A DNA stretch of 64,000 nt from Lederbergia citri (GCF_018343625.1 NZ_JAGYPG010000002.1:1283280-1347279), one strand, 5' to 3'; counted from the first letter of the stretch, positions 26,302 to 34,551 are shown. A program made the numbers and translations. Notes: generated by a model from the sequence alone, not told the origin.

Positions 26302-26476
26302 GTAAACCTGTAAACACCTTGTAAACACGCCACCTTTTGTAAACATTTCTGTAAACGTTTTGCACAAATCCGTATACACATTGCCATTATAAGAAGTAAA
26401 CGCATTTGTTTGCATGTATACAGATTTGTACACATCATGTTTACCTTTTGTGTACATGTATACGAGTGTTGTAAAC
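26302..26476. repeat. Iteron array upstream of the ParM-like gene (candidate centromere/operator)
   Basis: At least 13 copies of a GTAAAC-type hexamer lie in 175 bases. GTAAAC starts at 26302, 26310, 26321, 26339, 26351, 26396 and 26471; GTATAC at 26372, 26416 and 26458; GTACAC/GTACAT at 26428 and 26452; inverted GTTTAC at 26439. Another inverted copy is at 26257. Spacings are irregular (8-24 bases, several 8-12). The array lies 112-286 bases before the ParM-like start, where parC-type centromeres lie in ParMRC loci; it may also serve as an autorepression site. Confidence 0.7.
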
Positions 26477-26825
26477 AAAATTGATTCACTTTTACTAGGA
26501 ACCAAAACAAACTTTATATCTAAATGAGGAGTTTTTTAAAGCTAACTTTTACCTACACTAAAAATTCCCTATAATAAAAAACTTCATTTACTTTGGTACG
26601 AATCAAAGTATATGTTTACCGAGGCATACTACTGGTTTTTTTGTCTTTTTGAATAAAGGTTTAATAATGTCTCAAAAATCTTCTGATTACTATTTAATAC
26701 TCGAAACAATGTTGCAATATAGCTGCCATGGATGTAATCAAATTAACACTTCCCTGTTCTTTTTCTAGACAAAATCTATGTTACGATAATAAACAATTAT
26801 CAACTTAGAACATGGAGGTAAAAGA
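26477..26825. other. Intergenic region between the iteron array and the LysM/3D gene
   Basis: No gene supported. TAGACA (26766-26771) with TAATAA (26787-26792) is a weak promoter candidate for the wall protein gene. A good WalR box was looked for and not found. Confidence 0.35.
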
Positions 26826-27617
26826 ATGCTTAAAAAAATGTTATCTATTTTAGCAGTTACTGTACTCTCAGTAACAGTAGGTGCTAATGTACAAGCTTCA
26901 ACTATTACAGTACAAAAAGGAGATACACTTTGGGATCTATCACTAGCAAATAATACATCTGTAAAAAATATCAAAATATTAAATAATCTCGATACAGACG
27001 TAATTCACCCTGGAGATGCACTTACAATTGAACCACATAAACAATATACGGTTAAGCAAGGTGACACATTATGGGATATAGCCAAGGATTATCAAGTAAC
27101 CGTATCGCAAATTAAAGAATGGAACCAACTACATACCGATCTCATCCATCCTGGATTGAATCTATTAATCTTTGAAGGTGTAAAAGCTACCACCAATAAT
27201 ATTGCAGAAAAGCCGATACAGGCTGCTGAAGTAGCACCAAAGGAAAGTAAAAGTGTGGCACCAGCTACAGAAACACCAGAGAAAAGTACTTCTGCTGTAC
27301 CAGCTGCACCCACAAATAATACAAGTTCCAAGGAAATTACAGTGAAAGCTACTGCTTATACAGCTTCATGTGAAGGTTGTTCCGGTATTACGGCAACTGG
27401 AATTAATCTTAAAGAAAACCCAAATGCAAAGGTTATCTCAGTTGACCCATCTGTTATTCCTCTTGGCAGTAAAGTTTATGTAGAAGGATATGGGGAAGCA
27501 ATTGCCGGAGATACTGGTGGAGCCATTAAAGGTAATAAAATTGATGTGTTTATTCCTTCTAAACAAGATGCAATTAATTTTGGTGTAAAACAATTAAAAG
27601 TAAAAATTTTAAACTGA
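26826..27617 (+). CDS. Secreted cell-wall protein: two LysM domains and a 3D (RlpA-like) domain, YocH-like
   Basis: A 263-residue exported protein. Residues 1-24 are a signal peptide ending ANVQA. Two LysM modules bind peptidoglycan: about 26-69 (TITVQKGDTLWDLSLANN) and 72-115 (YTVKQGDTLWDIAKDYQV). A Pro/Ala/Thr/Ser-rich linker (about 120-167) leads to a 3D domain (about 170-263) with TATGINLKENPNAKVISVDP and GDTGGAIKGNKIDVF holding the three conserved aspartates. This is the architecture of B. subtilis YocH, a wall hydrolase of the WalRK regulon. A GGAGG site precedes the ATG. It is transcribed alone. Confidence 0.88.
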   Translation: MLKKMLSILAVTVLSVTVGANVQASTITVQKGDTLWDLSLANNTSVKNIKILNNLDTDVIHPGDALTIEPHKQYTVKQGDTLWDIAKDYQVTVSQIKEWNQLHTDLIHPGLNLLIFEGVKATTNNIAEKPIQAAEVAPKESKSVAPATETPEKSTSAVPAAPTNNTSSKEITVKATAYTASCEGCSGITATGINLKENPNAKVISVDPSVIPLGSKVYVEGYGEAIAGDTGGAIKGNKIDVFIPSKQDAINFGVKQLKVKILN

Positions 27618-27657
27618 TCCAAAGTCATCCTTTCCTAAGATTCTAATTTTCCATAAG

Positions 27658-27702
27658 ACACTGCAAAATCTTGAAGTTCAAGTTTTTGCAGTGTTTTTCT
27701 TA
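27658..27702 (+). terminator. Terminator after the LysM/3D gene
   Basis: ACACTGCAAAA (27658-27668) pairs with TTTTGCAGTGT (27684-27694), followed by TTTTCTTAT. The convergent gene ends at 27707, so it may serve both. Confidence 0.85.
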
Positions 27703-27706
27703 TAAG

Positions 27707-28099
27707 TTAAAACATGCCATTCTCATTCGGGGAATTCTCAGGTATTGGTTGGCCCAAATCCCACATTTCTATTATTTGCTCCTCATTAAAGCGAAAAATA
27801 TGGACAACTGCAGCTCCAAGGTCCTCAGGTTTCTGTTTTATATGGGAGTGAACTACAACAATCTCCCCCTCTTCGATTGCATGTTTGACTTCAAATGTTT
27901 TGTTCGGTGTCACCGCTGCATTCTCTTTCATCGCTGCCTTTAGAGAATCAGCATCGCCACGGAAATAGGGATTATGGTGACTGAAGCCAGGACCTATGTA
28001 TCTGTCGTATGCCTCGTCTACTCTACCCGATGTTACGAGTTGCAGGAACGACACTGCTAGCTCTTTAAGAGAGATAGTTGCCTTTGTTTTTTGTTCCAT
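27707..28099 (-). CDS. NTF2/SnoaL-like protein
   Basis: A 130-residue protein of the SnoaL/NTF2-like fold. DEAYDRYIGPGFSHHNPYFRGD (the SnoaL HHNP motif), VVVHSHIKQKPEDLGAAVVHIFRF and EEQIIEMWDLGQPIPE follow in the order of the family. Such proteins are small cytoplasmic isomerases, hydrolases or binding proteins; no substrate is evident. ATG 28099 is preferred because AAAGG is 9 bases upstream; ATG 28108 directly abuts it. It is transcribed alone. Confidence 0.8.
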   Translation of the reverse strand: MEQKTKATISLKELAVSFLQLVTSGRVDEAYDRYIGPGFSHHNPYFRGDADSLKAAMKENAAVTPNKTFEVKHAIEEGEIVVVHSHIKQKPEDLGAAVVHIFRFNEEQIIEMWDLGQPIPENSPNENGMF

Positions 28100-28451
28100 C
28101 TTAATCATCCTTTCATTTTTATTCCTACTACTATTTATAAAATATCGTCATCACAACACAAACTTCTAGCTATGAAGCAGCCGCTCTATTGCCTATTGTA
28201 TAGTATCGACAAAATTATGTAAGATCAAAAATGAGAATCGATAGATAACCAACATTCCTTTTCTATATTTGGTTTAGCACAATAAATATCCTCTGGCTAA
28301 TATCATAGTATATATTCCAAACAATAATAATCTGATAAAATAAAAAAAACTGTTAATGAAGTTTGCAATTTTTAAAACCGAATAACTTGAAAACAACGAT
28401 AGAAGAATCCGTAATCGACCTGAAATAATTTGAACTTTCGCAGGTGATAGT
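28100..28451. other. Intergenic region between divergent genes
   Basis: About 350 AT-rich bases. It must hold promoters for the NTF2-like gene and the LytTR operon, but no clear -35/-10 pair or LytTR direct repeat could be assigned by eye. Confidence 0.35.
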
Positions 28452-28889
28452 ATGAAAATTTCAATAGAAGAAATTAATAAAGAACTGGAAGAGGAAATCC
28501 TCATCAGATGTCATGAGGTAGATGACGAAATATATGAAGTCGTAAACAAGCTAAAAACAGAAAGTCTCACGCTACTCGGATATCAAAATGATCGAGTACA
28601 CCGTATCAAGCTTAGTGATATCTATTATTTCGAGGCGGTGGACGGAAAGGTTTTTAGTTACGGCAAAGACAACGTTTATGAGGTAAAACAAAAGCTCTAT
28701 GAGTTAGAAGCATTATGCAAAGAAAAGAACTGTTTCCGTGCATCCAAATCGACTATTTTGAACATAGCTAAGATATCTTCTATTTATCCATCCATAAGCG
28801 GCCGATTCGAAGCAGTGCTTGATAACGGGGAACGTGCTGTTATATCAAGGCAGTATGTACCTGTGCTTAAAAATATGCTTGGATTGTAA
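28452..28889 (+). CDS. LytTR DNA-binding domain regulator
   Basis: A 145-residue transcription regulator made of a short N-terminal helix and a LytTR domain (about 45-145). YFEAVDGKVFSYGKDNVYEVK, ELEALCKEKNCFRASKSTILNI and SGRFEAVLDNGERAVISRQYV are the LytTR landmarks. It lacks a receiver domain, as expected for the LytTR-DUF3021 group where the membrane partner controls activity. An AGGTGA site lies before the ATG. It is followed by the DUF3021 gene after 14 bases. Confidence 0.88.
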   Translation: MKISIEEINKELEEEILIRCHEVDDEIYEVVNKLKTESLTLLGYQNDRVHRIKLSDIYYFEAVDGKVFSYGKDNVYEVKQKLYELEALCKEKNCFRASKSTILNIAKISSIYPSISGRFEAVLDNGERAVISRQYVPVLKNMLGL

Positions 28890-28903
28890 AGGGAGGGATA
28901 AAG

Positions 28904-29341
28904 ATGAAGCGTACCAAATTTGTACAAAAGATGATTAAGGATTTCTTGATCATCTTTGCATTAATCATGATTGTTCTTACGTTTTTGCGGCAAATTTATT
29001 ATCCCACTATGACCTTTGATTTGAAATCAATTTACATCATTATGGCCTTTTCATTTTTAAGTGCATTAACAGAATTTATTTTGTATTCTCCTCGTGATAT
29101 AAGTGAGAAGAAAATGCGTATAAAAATGGCCATTCATTTTTTCACTTTGGAGATTCTATTAATTTCGCTTGGAAGCCTGTTTGGCATTGTAAATCGTCCA
29201 TCAGATGTAATTATAATGGCAGTACAAATTGCTGTGATCTATATACTAGTTCGTCTTATATCATTACAAAAAGATAAAAAAGAAGCCGAAAAAATCAATG
29301 AAAAACTTAAAGCATTTAAGAAAGACGTTTTTGAGCAGTAA
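28904..29341 (+). CDS. DUF3021 family membrane protein, LytTR partner
   Basis: A 145-residue four-helix membrane protein (helices at about 12-30, 40-60, 73-93, 98-117) with a charged coiled C-terminal tail (KKEAEKINEKLKAFKKDVF). DUF3021 proteins are almost always encoded after a single LytTR regulator and are thought to hold it inactive at the membrane. GGGAGG lies before the ATG. The pair probably autoregulates; other targets are not evident. Confidence 0.8.
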   Translation: MKRTKFVQKMIKDFLIIFALIMIVLTFLRQIYYPTMTFDLKSIYIIMAFSFLSALTEFILYSPRDISEKKMRIKMAIHFFTLEILLISLGSLFGIVNRPSDVIIMAVQIAVIYILVRLISLQKDKKEAEKINEKLKAFKKDVFEQ

Positions 29342-29376
29342 ATCATGAATAAGCAGTTGCTCTGCAAAAGATGATG

Positions 29377-29410
29377 AGGCGTTAAGCTTTTTAGCTTACG
29401 CCTTTTTTTG
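29377..29410 (+). terminator. Terminator of the LytTR-DUF3021 operon
   Basis: AGGCGTTAAGCT (29377-29388) pairs with AGCTTACGCCT (29393-29403) with a one-base bulge, followed by TTTTTT. Confidence 0.85.
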
Positions 29411-29517
29411 CATCTTATTTGCTCGTAGATACAACTTACCATTTTTCTATATACATCTTTTCAGCCATTTTTTATGATGAGTTCATTAGAAATTATTCGA
29501 AAGAAGGAGTATCTACA

Positions 29518-30822
29518 ATGGCAACTTTAATATTATGTATCGTTTTGTTTTTAGAGATAGGTTTTGCAATCTTCTGTATAGTCACTAGGCAAAACCATAA
29601 TAAAATAAAAAACTGGAGTAGGATTGCTATATTTTTAGCATTTGTCATACTGACACTTTCATCTGTGATTGTTTGGAGTTTCCGCTGGGTTATGCTTGCA
29701 ATACTACTTTTCATTTTAGCGTTAATAGCAACAGTTTCACTTATTCGCAAAAAAGCAAATCACCGAAAATATAAGACTTCTAAAATTGTATGGAAATCTA
29801 TTCTTGTAATCGTGGCATTTATATTTGCACTGATACCTGCTCTTGTTTTTCCGCAGCATTCATCACCAAAAGTGACTGGTGATTATAAAGTTGCAACAGC
29901 CACTTACACATATATTGACAAAAACCGAATGGAAGAATTTACGGATGAGGGGAAAAACAGATCTGTTAATGTTGAATTTTGGTATCCTAAGCATGCAGAT
30001 GGCAAGTACCCTCTACTGGTGTTTTCACATGGAGCCTTCGGGATTAAGGCAAGCAATGCCTCTACTTATAATGAGCTTGCAAGTCACGGCTATATCGTAG
30101 TTTCAATCGATCATCCCTATCATTCCTTCTATACGGCTTCTGAGGATGGAACGCCTGTCTTCATCAATGGAGACTATAACCGTGAATTCACCAATGCCAA
30201 TAAAGACGGCTTTTACACGAAGGAAGAAACCTATAAACTCATTCAAAAATGGATGAAGCTGCGAACAGAAGACATGAATTTTGTCATTGATACGATACTT
30301 GAAAAAACCAAAAGTGACAGTAACCCTATTTATCAACAGATCAATGTAGAGAAAATTGGTGTGTTTGGGCACTCAATGGGTGGCGCAGCAAGTGTTTGGC
30401 TAGGCAAGGAACGCGATGATATCAGTGCAGTTGTAAATATTGACGCTCCGTTCTTCAGTGAGCTCGTTTATAAAAAAGATATCGATGATTTTGTGGCACG
30501 CGATGAAGCCTACACGATTCCACTTCTTAACATTTATTCTGACGACGTTTGGGAGCAGCTAGATAGCAACTCCACCTATGTAGCAAACAAGCTCAATAAC
30601 GAAAAGTTCAAAAAAGCAAATACCGTTCATTTTAAAGGGGCAAAACATTTAAGCTTGACCGATTTTCCACTGTTCTCTCCAGTGCTTGCAAATGTGCTGC
30701 AAGGCGGAAAAGCGGACATTGACCAATATTACTGTATTGAAGCTGAAAATGATTTAATCCTACAATTTTTTGACCAAGAATTAAAGGGTATTGGCCATTT
30801 CAGTGCCAAAGAAACATATTGA
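29518..30822 (+). CDS. Membrane-anchored alpha/beta hydrolase (PAF acetylhydrolase-like)
   Basis: A 434-residue protein with three or four N-terminal helices (about 1-22, 35-53, 55-75, 90-108) and an outer or inner catalytic domain. PLLVFSHGAFG is the oxyanion strand, VSIDHPYH follows, GVFGHSMGGAAS is the nucleophile elbow, NIDAPFF the acid region and KGAKHLSLTDFP the catalytic His. This order and the length of the insert match the platelet-activating-factor acetylhydrolase/dienelactone-like group of lipases and esterases. ATG 29518 is chosen because AAGGAG is 8 bases upstream; the frame opens earlier at 29419 with no site. Confidence 0.8.
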   Translation: MATLILCIVLFLEIGFAIFCIVTRQNHNKIKNWSRIAIFLAFVILTLSSVIVWSFRWVMLAILLFILALIATVSLIRKKANHRKYKTSKIVWKSILVIVAFIFALIPALVFPQHSSPKVTGDYKVATATYTYIDKNRMEEFTDEGKNRSVNVEFWYPKHADGKYPLLVFSHGAFGIKASNASTYNELASHGYIVVSIDHPYHSFYTASEDGTPVFINGDYNREFTNANKDGFYTKEETYKLIQKWMKLRTEDMNFVIDTILEKTKSDSNPIYQQINVEKIGVFGHSMGGAASVWLGKERDDISAVVNIDAPFFSELVYKKDIDDFVARDEAYTIPLLNIYSDDVWEQLDSNSTYVANKLNNEKFKKANTVHFKGAKHLSLTDFPLFSPVLANVLQGGKADIDQYYCIEAENDLILQFFDQELKGIGHFSAKETY

Positions 30823-30880
30823 TTTATTCTAGTAGTTTTGCACTTTGTCGACGTTAATTAACGATAATATAGGAATAGGC

Positions 30881-30920
30881 GAAGCCTGCAATAGCTCAAA
30901 AAAAAGCTATTGCAGGCTTC
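30881..30920. terminator. 16-bp perfect hairpin between convergent genes
   Basis: GAAGCCTGCAATAGCT (30881-30896) pairs exactly with 30905-30920. The loop is A-rich on the plus strand and T-rich on the minus. There is no T-run outside the stem, so it acts as a strong stop by structure or as a transcript end protector. Confidence 0.65.
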
Positions 30921-30946
30921 ATCTATTAAACACCCGATTGAAAATA

Positions 30947-31900
30947 TTACTTCCGAAGTTCTTCGAGTACTACCTGAACATCGTAGCCAACCTGAAAATC
31001 ATACAATTCACTCGTTTTACCATCAATAGCATCAACAAACTGATTGATTAATTCATTCCAGAAATGGTTGTTCTCAACCTTAATCTCTTGAAACTCCTCC
31101 CCGATTTTCCCAGCCTTAATTTTCTTTAAATCTATGAGAGATAACGTACCTTCCGTTCCATATGCCGTTAAAGAAAGATATTGTTCTTCCACTCCCGCTA
31201 TGCCACTAATGCCATTAAAGGAGACGGGAACACCATTAGCCAGTCTCATTTTCGCTATGATTCCCAATTCAGGGAGCGTAGAGTCGCTAGGCAATTCAAG
31301 CTCACTCTCTACATTGCTAATGTGTCCAAAGAACCGTTGAATCAGTTGAACAAAATGCCCTGCTACCTCAAAAACAAAACCGCCTTGTTCTCTTGTGTTG
31401 ATCCAGCTATTTTGTTGCCAAGGTCGCGGCCATTTAGGGAACTGCATAGTTAGTTCCACTTTACGTAACTTGCCAATATATCCTTCCAACCACAACTCTT
31501 CAAACTTGCGAGTGTTATGTAAGTAATTGAGCGGGAAATTCATTGCGTGGACAATGTTTTGTTCCTTTGCGATTCGCAGCATGTTTTCAGCTTCTGATAA
31601 TGAATTGGCTAATGGTTTTTCACATAAGATATGCTTACCCGCTCGCATGACATCAACAGCAATATCATGATGCCATTTTGGTGGGACGGCCACATAAACC
31701 ATATCTATATCTACTGTTTCTAGTAACTTAGTATGATTCGTGAAGCCTTCAACATTATAGAGGGAAGCGCATTGTTCTACCTTTTCTTTGTTCGTGTCAC
31801 AAACAGCAACTAATTCTACTAATGGGTGGTCAAAAAACACCTTTACCATCCCCTCACCTAAAGCACCTATTCCAATAATCGCTACTTTCTTTTTACTCAT
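30947..31900 (-). CDS. Gfo/Idh/MocA family NAD(P)-dependent oxidoreductase
   Basis: A 317-residue dehydrogenase. The Rossmann fold starts AIIGIGALGEGMVKVFF (nucleotide loop GxGxxG-like), and AGKHILCEKPLANSLSEAENM holds the conserved EKP lysine. The catalytic domain carries GGFVFEVAGHFVQLIQRFFG, matching the GG...D/E..H.. block. Such enzymes oxidise sugars or inositol-type substrates. AAGGAG lies 11 bases before the ATG. The gene is transcribed alone, so no pathway can be named. Confidence 0.85.
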   Translation of the reverse strand: MSKKKVAIIGIGALGEGMVKVFFDHPLVELVAVCDTNKEKVEQCASLYNVEGFTNHTKLLETVDIDMVYVAVPPKWHHDIAVDVMRAGKHILCEKPLANSLSEAENMLRIAKEQNIVHAMNFPLNYLHNTRKFEELWLEGYIGKLRKVELTMQFPKWPRPWQQNSWINTREQGGFVFEVAGHFVQLIQRFFGHISNVESELELPSDSTLPELGIIAKMRLANGVPVSFNGISGIAGVEEQYLSLTAYGTEGTLSLIDLKKIKAGKIGEEFQEIKVENNHFWNELINQFVDAIDGKTSELYDFQVGYDVQVVLEELRK

Positions 31901-32089
31901 AGATTCGTAAACTCCTTACTTCAAAAAAATTAGCCCAGTAACTTAGGGCATATTAATTAGAGACTTATTTTAGTCCACAATCTTTTAACGAAAAAATAAC
32001 ATGATCCTTACCTAATGCATCACGACATTCGCATCTACCATCATATCACGATTTTTAAACCTACAATCATTAAAAAGTTTAAGCTTCAT

Positions 32090-32575
32090 TTACTGATTCT
32101 TAGTAAAAGACTTCTCATGCCGAAGCAGCCATTCTTTTCTCCACAGACCTCCTGCATAACCGGTTAATTTCCCATTAGAACCAATAATTCTGTGACAAGG
32201 AATGACAATGCTTAACTTATTTTTCCCATTTGCACTCCCTACAGCTCTAATGGCTTTTTCATTCCCAATAGAAACAGCAATGTCCTTATATGACCCCGTT
32301 TCCGAGTATGGAATTTCTTTTAAAGCTTCCCATACTATTTTTTGAAAGTCAGTCCCTTCAAATTGATAAGGGAATGTAAAGTCAAAGCGATCGCCTTTAA
32401 AATATTCGTCAAGTTGGTTATAACATTCTACTAAAACAGGAGGCGTTTCTGCTTGTAAAAAATTTACATTCTTACTCTCTTCAGAGAACAAAATGGAGTT
32501 AATGGCTTCATGGGTACCAACTATTTCTATTATCCCAATCGGTGATTCATAATCTAATTTATATATTTTTGTCAT
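32090..32575 (-). CDS. ogt: Methylated-DNA-protein cysteine methyltransferase (Ogt/AdaB)
   Basis: A 161-residue DNA repair protein that moves the methyl group from O6-methylguanine onto its own cysteine. IVIPCHRII (123-131, Cys127) is the acceptor motif, preceded by the helix-turn-helix AVSIGNEKAIRAVGSANGKN, and the end YAGGLWRKEWLLRHE is typical. The start at 32575 is set by GGAGGT 6 bases upstream; the open frame extends further but overlaps alkA. It overlaps the alkA stop by 17 bases and is the third gene of the alkylation-repair operon. Confidence 0.9.
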   Translation of the reverse strand: MTKIYKLDYESPIGIIEIVGTHEAINSILFSEESKNVNFLQAETPPVLVECYNQLDEYFKGDRFDFTFPYQFEGTDFQKIVWEALKEIPYSETGSYKDIAVSIGNEKAIRAVGSANGKNKLSIVIPCHRIIGSNGKLTGYAGGLWRKEWLLRHEKSFTKNQ

Positions 32576-33476
32576 ATAATGACCTCCATAGATAAAAAGT
32601 AGCATATGCTTTCCAACCTTCCCAATCTGTTGCATATTCTTCTATTTCTGCTATAGTCGGCTTCTTCTCGAGACCTAAAATATTCTTTAACGCATTATGA
32701 AGGCCGACATCTGCGACTGGGAAGGAATTGGTACAGTGCAAGCATTTCATCATCACATAATCTGCTGTCCATGCTCCGATACCTCTTATCATCATTAGTG
32801 ATTTTTTTATTTGCTGGTAATCTTTTTTCTGAAGCAACGATTCTTTTGTTAACTCGCCATTTGTCATAGCTTTCGCGATGTCAAGGATATATTCCGCTTT
32901 CCTATTAGTAAATTGAAGTTTCCTTAAATCATCTACATTTACAGAAGCGATTTTTTCAAATGAGGGGAATAACCAAAACGTTTCCCCCTCGAAAGTTAGA
33001 CTCCCGCCATATTGTTCGACGATGCGTTTTTTTAATGTGTAAGCAAATGTCAAATTAATTTGCTGTCCGATAATCGCCCATACTAGGGCTTCAAATAAAT
33101 CTGGTATACACATAATCCGAAGCCCATAATATTTATGAGCAAGTATCTTTAGAACCTTATCTTGACTAGCTACTTGATAAAATTTCCCTAAATCCTCTTC
33201 CAAATCAAACCATTCCCAAATATATTCTGCCACTTTATGACGAGACTGAATAGATGGGGGTATTATGGGAAATTCAATCTTTAAGCAATTATTGATGAAT
33301 CCAATTTTACATAAATTCAAAGATTCATTAACTTTTATCAGTTTATATACAGACCCGTCTTTTATTTGGTAAAGTACTTCCTGGTTGGACCTGCCTAAAA
33401 AAATTAAACACTCTTCAAAATTAAATTCCTTAGGAGGATAAATAACCATATACGTTTCATGATCCATCCAATTCAT
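32559..33476 (-). CDS. alkA: DNA-3-methyladenine glycosylase (AlkA)
   Basis: A 305-residue HhH-GPD glycosylase that removes alkylated bases. The helix-hairpin-helix is MMIRGIGAWTADYVMMKCL (228-246) and the catalytic Asp is Asp256 in FPVADVGLHNAL. The N-terminal 110 residues match the AlkA-type extra domain, and ALVWAIIGQQINLTFAYTL is the family's QQ motif. It overlaps the adaA gene by 20 bases; AGGGA lies 8 bases before ATG 33476. In B. subtilis alkA is divergent from adaAB; here it is placed between adaA and ogt. Confidence 0.88.
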   Translation of the reverse strand: MNWMDHETYMVIYPPKEFNFEECLIFLGRSNQEVLYQIKDGSVYKLIKVNESLNLCKIGFINNCLKIEFPIIPPSIQSRHKVAEYIWEWFDLEEDLGKFYQVASQDKVLKILAHKYYGLRIMCIPDLFEALVWAIIGQQINLTFAYTLKKRIVEQYGGSLTFEGETFWLFPSFEKIASVNVDDLRKLQFTNRKAEYILDIAKAMTNGELTKESLLQKKDYQQIKKSLMMIRGIGAWTADYVMMKCLHCTNSFPVADVGLHNALKNILGLEKKPTIAEIEEYATDWEGWKAYATFYLWRSLYDKNI

Positions 33477-34035
33477 TTAGGAGTCCCTTTCGATATTCAC
33501 TAGGTGAACATTTTTTTAAGTTTCGAAATACTTTATAAAAATTGGAAGGGCTCTGGAATCCCACCTCATAGCAGATTTCAAGGTTGGTTAGAGTAGTGCA
33601 TTTAAGAAGATGGGCTGCTTTGTCTATGCGTATTTTTTCTAAATAAGTACGCGGAGTCTCAGAGGTCTCTTGTTTAAATAAACGTTCTAAATAAAAGGGA
33701 CTTAATCCAACCTGATCTGCTATATCTTTTAATACCAGATTTTGTTTATAATGATTGACTAGGAACGTAATGATATTCCTAACAAGCGCAATATTTGGGG
33801 ATTGCTCAACTTCTGGCTGGCATCTTTTGCAAGGACGATAACCAGCTTTTTCAACTTCATTCATATCAGAGTAAAATTCTACATTCATTTTTTTAGGCTT
33901 CCTTGATCTACAGGAAGGACGGCAGTATATTTTGGTTGTTTTTACAGCTGTAAAAAATATCCCATCATATTTACGATCACAAGCGATAATTTTCTCCCAC
34001 ATCTCTTCAAATGAAAGATTGATATTAGTCACCAT
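33457..34035 (-). CDS. adaA: AdaA: methylphosphotriester-DNA methyltransferase and AraC-type activator
   Basis: A 192-residue regulator of the adaptive response to alkylation. The N-terminal Ada zinc domain has cysteines at 38, 42, 69 and 72 (IYCRPSC and RPCKRCQP), the same positions as in E. coli Ada; Cys38 takes a methyl group from a phosphotriester, which turns the protein into an activator. The AraC-type double HTH (about 90-185) includes LKDIADQVGLSPFYLERLFKQ and EICYEVGFQSPSNFYKVFR. AGGGAG lies before the ATG. It likely activates its own operon with alkA and ogt. Confidence 0.9.
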   Translation of the reverse strand: MVTNINLSFEEMWEKIIACDRKYDGIFFTAVKTTKIYCRPSCRSRKPKKMNVEFYSDMNEVEKAGYRPCKRCQPEVEQSPNIALVRNIITFLVNHYKQNLVLKDIADQVGLSPFYLERLFKQETSETPRTYLEKIRIDKAAHLLKCTTLTNLEICYEVGFQSPSNFYKVFRNLKKCSPSEYRKGLLNELDGS

Positions 34036-34057
34036 ATAACTCCCTACCTTTCCTGCA

Positions 34058-34300
34058 CTAGTAGTTCTGATACAAATGGGAAGTATCCATTAACTCTATT
34101 AATTGACGAGCATTCTTTTCTTTAAAAGCAATAACTTTATCCGATAAGGCATTTCCAAAGCTAAAACGTCTTACACTTAATTCTTTAAGCTTATTACAAT
34201 TTGTTAGTCCAGGTAAAGATAATATATTAATGCAGGCGTTTCCCAGAAATAATATCTCCTTTGAAAAATGAATCTCATTGAATATCTGCATCTTGTTCAT
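34058..34300 (-). pseudogene. Internally deleted isocitrate lyase/PEP mutase-family gene
   Basis: An 80-codon frame whose two ends belong to the isocitrate lyase/phosphoenolpyruvate mutase family but whose middle is missing. The first about 20 residues (QIFNEIHFSKEILFLGNA) match the usual N terminus (F.E.H....L.L.NAWD). The rest (INILSLPGLTNCNKLKEL and VRRFSFGNALSDKVIAF) matches the last 55 residues. About 170 codons are lost in frame. A good AGGAGG site and ATG remain, so a short product may still be made. It lies 22 bases before adaA as the first cistron of that operon. Confidence 0.6.
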
Positions 34301-34394
34301 TTCCTCCTAATATTATTGGAGCCATTTTAACAAGCAATCGACATCCATTTCGTCCTCATTCTTGCTCTTATGGTCTGTCTTTTCAGAGAACAAA

Positions 34395-34424
34395 AAAAGT
34401 GAAGCTAAATTGGGCTCCACTTTT
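34395..34424 (-). terminator. Terminator-like hairpin in a divergent promoter region
   Basis: AAAAGTGAAGC (34395-34405) pairs with GCTCCACTTTT (34414-34424) with one mismatch; the minus strand continues with seven T. It lies 95 bases before the minus-strand operon and before the plus-strand permease, so it ends no present gene. It may be a leader attenuator of the ada operon or a leftover. Confidence 0.6.
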
Positions 34425-34522
34425 AAATTCTATTTCACTGTAAACTGATCACTAACTTTTTTATTTCCTACTTTGTGGTAAGGTTTCATTCGGCAAAAAT
34501 ATTGGTAATTCGACAAACACGG

Positions 34523-34551
34523 TTGACCTTTAAGATATAAACATATAGAAT
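34523..34551 (+). promoter_or_regulatory. SigA promoter of the amino-acid permease
   Basis: TTGACC (34523-34528), a 17-base spacer, and TAGAAT (34546-34551): five of six matches in each hexamer, 32 bases before the ATG at 34584. Confidence 0.75.

Noticed and set aside
26302..26476. Repeats upstream of parM-like gene considered as a CRISPR array
   Set aside because: The repeated unit is only six bases, spacing is irregular (8-24), there are no long identical repeats or uniform spacers, and no cas genes are near.
26700..26825. WalR box before the YocH-like gene
   Set aside because: The family member in B. subtilis is under WalRK, but no pair of TGTWAH hexamers at 5-base spacing was found here; only single half-sites such as TGTAAT and TGTTAC.
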